A stretch of 64,000 nt of DNA, from NCBI RefSeq assembly GCF_900450995.1, contig NZ_UGHY01000002.1:253501-317500 (forward strand). Direction: 5' to 3'. Source of the DNA: Haemophilus parainfluenzae (lineage in GTDB: Bacteria > Pseudomonadota > Gammaproteobacteria > Enterobacterales > Pasteurellaceae). Under the pieces are notes generated by a model that was not told the DNA's origin, did no database searches, and worked only from the letters and a program-made list of their open reading frames with translations. The translations under genes were made by a program, and so were the position numbers. Every line of letters starts with the position of its first letter. The stretch's first letter is position 1. Shown piece after piece: positions 57,789-64,000 of this stretch.

Positions 57789-59629
57789 CTTGCCTCCTTT
57801 TTTAATTTTTGTGCAATCTCCGAACGTAATAATTTTAACCCATTTTTCTTATTATAGGGTACCTGTTTTGTGATGAAATAATCTCTCATTAAAGGGCAAT
57901 CTTTTTCATCTAAATTCATTAAAAATCGACGAATTGCTGGCAAAGCGGAAGCTAAAGTGCGGTGAAAATAAGCAAAATTTTTCAAGCTTAGCCAATCTTC
58001 GTCAATCAATTCCCAATCAACAGGTGTGGTATTAAATTCCTGAGCGAGGGGATGGAAAGACAAAGGCATATTCCGTTGAAAAGATTGCGTTGCTTCTTTT
58101 TCTAATTCAATCCCTTCTGCAGAAAGACCTTTTAGAGCGATAGCTGAATAACAGCCACTACTTGCCTCTAAATGCTCACCTAAATGAACAAGAGAAAAAC
58201 CACATTTCTGCCAAAATTTAGCCAGTTCTTTGGTATAACCAAAACTCACTGATAAATAAGCCAAATTGGTATTTTGTTTAATATATTCAATGAGTTGTGC
58301 ACCTATACCATGCTGCTGCCACATAGGCTGAACCGCAATTCTCGAAATACGTAAAGAATGCAATTCACAAGCCTTTTGTTGTTGAGCATGAAAACAAAGT
58401 GCTTGCGGGACAAGATTACCTTTAGGGCGTCTGGTGCCCAGATTAATGGCCTCTATAATCGATGAATCTTCAATCCCGCCTTCTTTTAATGCCCAAACTG
58501 CACCTAGTAAATTTCGCTCACTTTCAGCGGTAAAAAAACACTGTGAATTGGCATCAAACAATCGCCGTAGATCTACTGGTGATGTACGATAATGAGCTAA
58601 TGTCATCAAGCCATAGAATTGAGGCAACGAAGAAAGTATTTCCTCTTGTGAGCGTTCAGTGATTTGGCATATTTTGCTTTTGTCGTATGGCGTTTGTTTA
58701 AAGTCATCCTCTACATTCAATAATAAAAGCTCATCAATAAACGCCTCTAAAACATCATCTTTAGACCAACGTAGCGGTTCAATAAGCTCAAAGTCAGAAA
58801 AGGTGCGGTTAATTTTTTGCTTAAATTTAAGCTCAAAGCCTCGCCCGGTTCCCTCATAACTATGGATGGTAGTCGTAAATAAAATATGCTTAAAATGATG
58901 AGAAAAAGCGCTCAGTTGAGCAATCGGCAGCATTGCCGCCTCATCAACAAAAAGCCAAGCATTTTCAGAAAAAGAAGGATCATTTTGCAAAGCAAGGAAA
59001 AGCTCATCTGGTGAAATAAAGATAATTTCTTTTTGTGAAAATTCAGCCAAAATTTTAACCGCACTTTTATTCGGTGCTGTGAGGTAAATTTTAGTATTCA
59101 GTTGATTCGCTAATAAGCCTGCTAGAGCTGATTTACCTCTTCCTCGCTTGGCTGTAAGAAAGTAAAATTCAGATTCTTTTTGTAAGATTTGCTCAATGAT
59201 TTTCTGCTGATCTAAGGTCGCGTTATGATTTGCAAATAACTGCTGAGAAGTGCGGCTAAATTTTAAATCATTTTGATGATAAAGGACGGGAAAACCATAT
59301 TTAAGAATACAATGCTTAAAATATGCCATAAATCTTGGCGTAGCAATTGCCTCAATCGAACCCGACCAACGAAGACTATCTTCATCTATTTGGGAATGAA
59401 GTTCCTCCCAATTTGATAGCAAGACAATTAAGGCACCATTCATTTTCAATGTACCGGCCGCAATGGCTAGTGCCTCTAAATGGATACCTTTCCGTGCATC
59501 AAACAAGATCGTCTCAAACTCTTGTCCAAGAAAATTTTGAATTTTAGAAAACTCATTAATGATCAAGGTATTTGCCGGCAAATTAGACGGCATATTCTCA
59601 CTGACTAAAATTTGAAAATGACGTGTCAT
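57785..59629 (-). CDS. tmcA: tRNA(Met) cytidine acetyltransferase TmcA
   Basis: This 614-residue enzyme makes N4-acetylcytidine at the wobble position of elongator tRNA-Met. It has an N-terminal DUF1726-like region, an RNA-helicase-type ATPase with Walker A at about residues 160-168 (AKRGRGKSA) and FVDEAAMLPI, and a GNAT acetyltransferase domain from about 400 (LHSLRISRIAVQPMWQQHGIGAQLIEYI). It is shorter than E. coli TmcA (671). It starts 3 bp after the arcB stop position on the same strand, and the 57-residue gene overlaps its end. Confidence 0.93.
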   Translation of the reverse strand: MTRHFQILVSENMPSNLPANTLIINEFSKIQNFLGQEFETILFDARKGIHLEALAIAAGTLKMNGALIVLLSNWEELHSQIDEDSLRWSGSIEAIATPRFMAYFKHCILKYGFPVLYHQNDLKFSRTSQQLFANHNATLDQQKIIEQILQKESEFYFLTAKRGRGKSALAGLLANQLNTKIYLTAPNKSAVKILAEFSQKEIIFISPDELFLALQNDPSFSENAWLFVDEAAMLPIAQLSAFSHHFKHILFTTTIHSYEGTGRGFELKFKQKINRTFSDFELIEPLRWSKDDVLEAFIDELLLLNVEDDFKQTPYDKSKICQITERSQEEILSSLPQFYGLMTLAHYRTSPVDLRRLFDANSQCFFTAESERNLLGAVWALKEGGIEDSSIIEAINLGTRRPKGNLVPQALCFHAQQQKACELHSLRISRIAVQPMWQQHGIGAQLIEYIKQNTNLAYLSVSFGYTKELAKFWQKCGFSLVHLGEHLEASSGCYSAIALKGLSAEGIELEKEATQSFQRNMPLSFHPLAQEFNTTPVDWELIDEDWLSLKNFAYFHRTLASALPAIRRFLMNLDEKDCPLMRDYFITKQVPYNKKNGLKLLRSEIAQKLKKEAR

Positions 59630-59632
59630 GAA

Positions 59633-61399
59633 TTACTTTTCTAAATACGCTTCTAATTCAGCTAAATTTTGAGTCCATTCATTACTGAGTTGCTTTATCC
59701 ATGAAGCAATATCGGATGTCCAATTTGGTAATGAGGTATCTTGAGCCTGTTTTACGATATTTTGAACATTAACAAGTCCTACCGATGCGGCTGCACCTTT
59801 AATTTTATGTGCAACATCTGACACCGTTTGTTGCATATCTGAGTTTGCAAGATAATCGTCATACGCTGTTTCTAATTCATCTAAATAAATCGGCATCCAT
59901 TGTTTAAATAACACCACATTAGCTTTAGCTTGTGATTTTCCAATTAACTCAATAAGTGAAATATTGATGCCTTCCTGAACTTGAGGGAGCTCTTCTTCAT
60001 CAGAGGTAGTCTCGATGTCATCCCCTAAAAAGGTTTTAAAGCACTGACGCAATTCTGTCAAAGAAAGAGGTTTACGTAGCACACCATCCATACCCTGATT
60101 TTGATATTCTTCTTCACTGTGCATCACATTTGCCGTAAAAGCAATTAAAGGTGGGAGAAAATCATAAATCCCTTCTTCGTAGTTTTTACGTAGATAGTAT
60201 GCAATATCAAAGCCTGACATATCTGGTAACTTAATATCAAGAAAAACAATATCATAAGTATTTTTCTCAAATAATCGGATCGCCTGTTCACCATTCATGG
60301 CAACATCAACATAATGCCCCTGCTTTTCAAGGATACTTTTGGCCACAACCACATTCAATTCAACATCTTCAACTAATAAAATAGAAAGATGCTGCATGGC
60401 TGTTTCAGCATTCATATCATTAGCTTGAGCTTTATCCGCAATAATCGTTAAATAAAAAGTAGAACCTTTATCCAACTCACTTTCAACGGTTAAATCCCCC
60501 TGCATTAACTGCGCAAGATTTTTAGAAATTGCAAGACCGATGCCACTTCCTGCTGAACGATGAATATTATCTTTGACCTGATAATACATGGTAAAAATCT
60601 TATCTAATTCATAAGATGCAATACCTGCTCCCGTATCAGTAACACTAAATTGATACTGATTATCTTGAATTTTCTGTACTGTTAGGATAACTTCACCTTT
60701 GTCAGTAAATTTCACTGCATTACTAATTAGATTCCAAAGAATTTGGCTGATGCGAGCACGATCGAGATAAAGCCAATTAGGTAAATTCTCATCCTGTCTT
60801 AAAGAGAATTTTAGTCCCTTTTGTTCTGCCATTAAGGTACCAAAATTATAGAAATCATTAAGTAGTGAATGAAAATCACAAGGCTGAATATTTAATTCAA
60901 TGCGTTTAGAGTCAATCTTATCTAGATCAATAATATCACTAAAAATATGGCCTAAACTGATCGCACTTAGATTAATGGTATTGAGATAATTTTGTTGCTG
61001 TTCTGTTAATTTATCATCTAATAAAATTCGACTTAAACCAATGATTCCATTTAATGGGGTACGTAACTCATGGCTAATTGTTGCAAGTAAAGTACTTTTA
61101 TCACGACTATTTTTTTCTAATCTAGCAAGCGTTTTAGAGAGCTCTAAACGAGAACGCTCTAATCGCTCAACAAGTAGCGTAAAGAAATAAATAACAAAAG
61201 GAGCAGTAAACAGACCAAAAGTGATCGAGCGAACAATATCGCTCCAGTCAATACCATCACTAAAAAGCGTACTTAATAAGATTTGTATACAAAGAGCCAA
61301 AATCGCAAGAATAGCGATACCAAGTAAAGAGAAGCGAACTCGACCTAATCGAATAACCCAATCAACATAGCGTTGTGCAAAATATCTAAAGTTTTTCAT
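59633..61399 (-). CDS. arcB: Aerobic respiration control sensor kinase ArcB (no PAS domain)
   Basis: This 588-residue tripartite hybrid kinase has two membrane helices (about residues 22-46 and 58-78), a histidine kinase core with H110 (ATISHELRTPLNG), an ATPase domain (NLISNAVK, DTGAGI, GSGIGLAISK), a receiver with D388 (VFLDIKLPD) and an HPt domain with H531 (VAHKIKGAA). E. coli ArcB (778) has a long linker with a PAS domain and the redox cysteines C180 and C241. Here H110 follows the second helix almost directly and the linker has no cysteine. Haemophilus ArcB is known to lack PAS. tmcA follows closely. The 5S rRNA gene lies upstream on the same strand. Confidence 0.93.
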   Translation of the reverse strand: MKNFRYFAQRYVDWVIRLGRVRFSLLGIAILAILALCIQILLSTLFSDGIDWSDIVRSITFGLFTAPFVIYFFTLLVERLERSRLELSKTLARLEKNSRDKSTLLATISHELRTPLNGIIGLSRILLDDKLTEQQQNYLNTINLSAISLGHIFSDIIDLDKIDSKRIELNIQPCDFHSLLNDFYNFGTLMAEQKGLKFSLRQDENLPNWLYLDRARISQILWNLISNAVKFTDKGEVILTVQKIQDNQYQFSVTDTGAGIASYELDKIFTMYYQVKDNIHRSAGSGIGLAISKNLAQLMQGDLTVESELDKGSTFYLTIIADKAQANDMNAETAMQHLSILLVEDVELNVVVAKSILEKQGHYVDVAMNGEQAIRLFEKNTYDIVFLDIKLPDMSGFDIAYYLRKNYEEGIYDFLPPLIAFTANVMHSEEEYQNQGMDGVLRKPLSLTELRQCFKTFLGDDIETTSDEEELPQVQEGINISLIELIGKSQAKANVVLFKQWMPIYLDELETAYDDYLANSDMQQTVSDVAHKIKGAAASVGLVNVQNIVKQAQDTSLPNWTSDIASWIKQLSNEWTQNLAELEAYLEK

Positions 61400-61460
61400 T
61401 GTTTATATTGAGAAATAAAAATTGAGATCATTCTATAGAGTTTTTAATAAAAATCCATAA

Positions 61461-61490
61461 ACAAAAACCCCAAGCCATTCAGCTCGGGTT
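61461..61490 (-). terminator. rRNA operon terminator
   Basis: On the minus strand AACCCGAGCTGAATGGCTTG followed by GGGTTTTTG: a GC-rich hairpin with a T run, 13 bp after 5S rRNA and before arcB. Confidence 0.8.
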
Positions 61491-61502
61491 CTACATTCAC
61501 TA

Positions 61503-61617
61503 CCTGGCGGTGTCCTACTCTCACATGGGGAAGCCCCACACTACCATCGGCGCATCGGCGTTTCACTTCTGAGTTCGGTATGGGGTCAGGTGGGACCACC
61601 GCTCTATCGCCGCTAGG
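61503..61617 (-). rRNA. rrf: 5S ribosomal RNA
   Basis: The minus strand carries the complete 5S sequence: CCTAGCGGCGATAGAGCGGT at the start, CCCATACCGAACTCAGAAGT in the middle and GAGAGTAGGACACCGCCAGG at the end, with pairing ends. It is the last gene of an rRNA operon running on the minus strand. Ends are set by the terminal helix and could be off by a base or two. Confidence 0.97.
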
Positions 61618-61767
61618 ATTATTCCTTTAATAACTTTTCTATTTCTCTCTGCTCCGCTATCTCTAGCGTCTCACAACCAAACAAGCTGATTCACCTTCAA
61701 TACTTTCTCTTTCTTCTCTGAGTTTCGTCTTTGTATCATTACAACACCCAAAACCCTTGAGCGTTGT

Positions 61768-64000
<2,233 letters not shown>

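Overview
The window looks like chromosomal core DNA from a Pasteurellaceae bacterium of the Haemophilus group. The DNA-uptake core AAGTGCGGT (the Hin type, not the Actinobacillus pleuropneumoniae type) occurs dozens of times, often as inverted pairs that form terminators. LpoA, LptF/LptG, the HktE-type catalase and a PAS-less ArcB all resemble Haemophilus proteins closely. Base composition is AT-rich throughout and I see no prophage, integron, CRISPR array or intact insertion sequence. The species is less certain; a H. parainfluenzae-like organism is plausible.

Layout. 1-4.0 kb: end of folE, then moeA-moeB (molybdopterin) and a YedE/TusA sulfur or selenium pair. 4.1-7.5 kb: a small lipoprotein and pntAB (transhydrogenase) behind a perfect CRP site. 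7.8-13.6 kb: tldD, rsmI and the lpoA-yraN-diaA-dolP cluster. 13.8-19.5 kb: nrdA-orf104-nrdB behind tandem NrdR boxes, then lysS. 19.7-27.2 kb, all on the minus strand: a MetE-like protein, codBA behind a PurR operator, and an NRAMP-like gene with pxpBCA (5-oxoproline use). 27.4-34.0 kb: fbp, lptFG, pepA, yafD and ytfE. 34.1-46.3 kb: an LtaS-like sulfatase-fold protein, a short malic enzyme, a DUF1919 protein, rsuA, a Bcr/CflA pump, catalase, an AGCS symporter, nagK, pgpB, ribA and a 47-residue lipoprotein. 46.5-54.0 kb: queC under a preQ1-I riboswitch, parE-ftsP-parC, and gltS. 54.0-61.4 kb, minus strand: mfd, a 57-residue protein, tmcA and arcB. 61.5-64.0 kb, minus strand: 5S rRNA and the 3' three quarters of 23S rRNA.

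Regulatory logic can be read directly in several places: NrdR on ribonucleotide reductase, PurR on cytosine salvage, preQ1 on queuosine synthesis, CRP on pntAB, FNR on fbp and ytfE, and a possible OxyR site on catalase.

The most notable result is a pattern rather than a new system. Three genes (codB, the NRAMP-like gene and mfd) are each out of frame by exactly one missing G in a G tract. Either this assembly under-calls G homopolymers or the strain carries three similar lesions. Other points of note are a MoeB lacking all four zinc cysteines, a malic enzyme lacking its usual phosphotransacetylase-like half, an unrecognised 104-residue gene inside the nrdAB operon whose C-terminus is encoded by a repeat, and a hairpin built from IS150-like ends. 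I found no clear evidence of a previously undescribed biological system.
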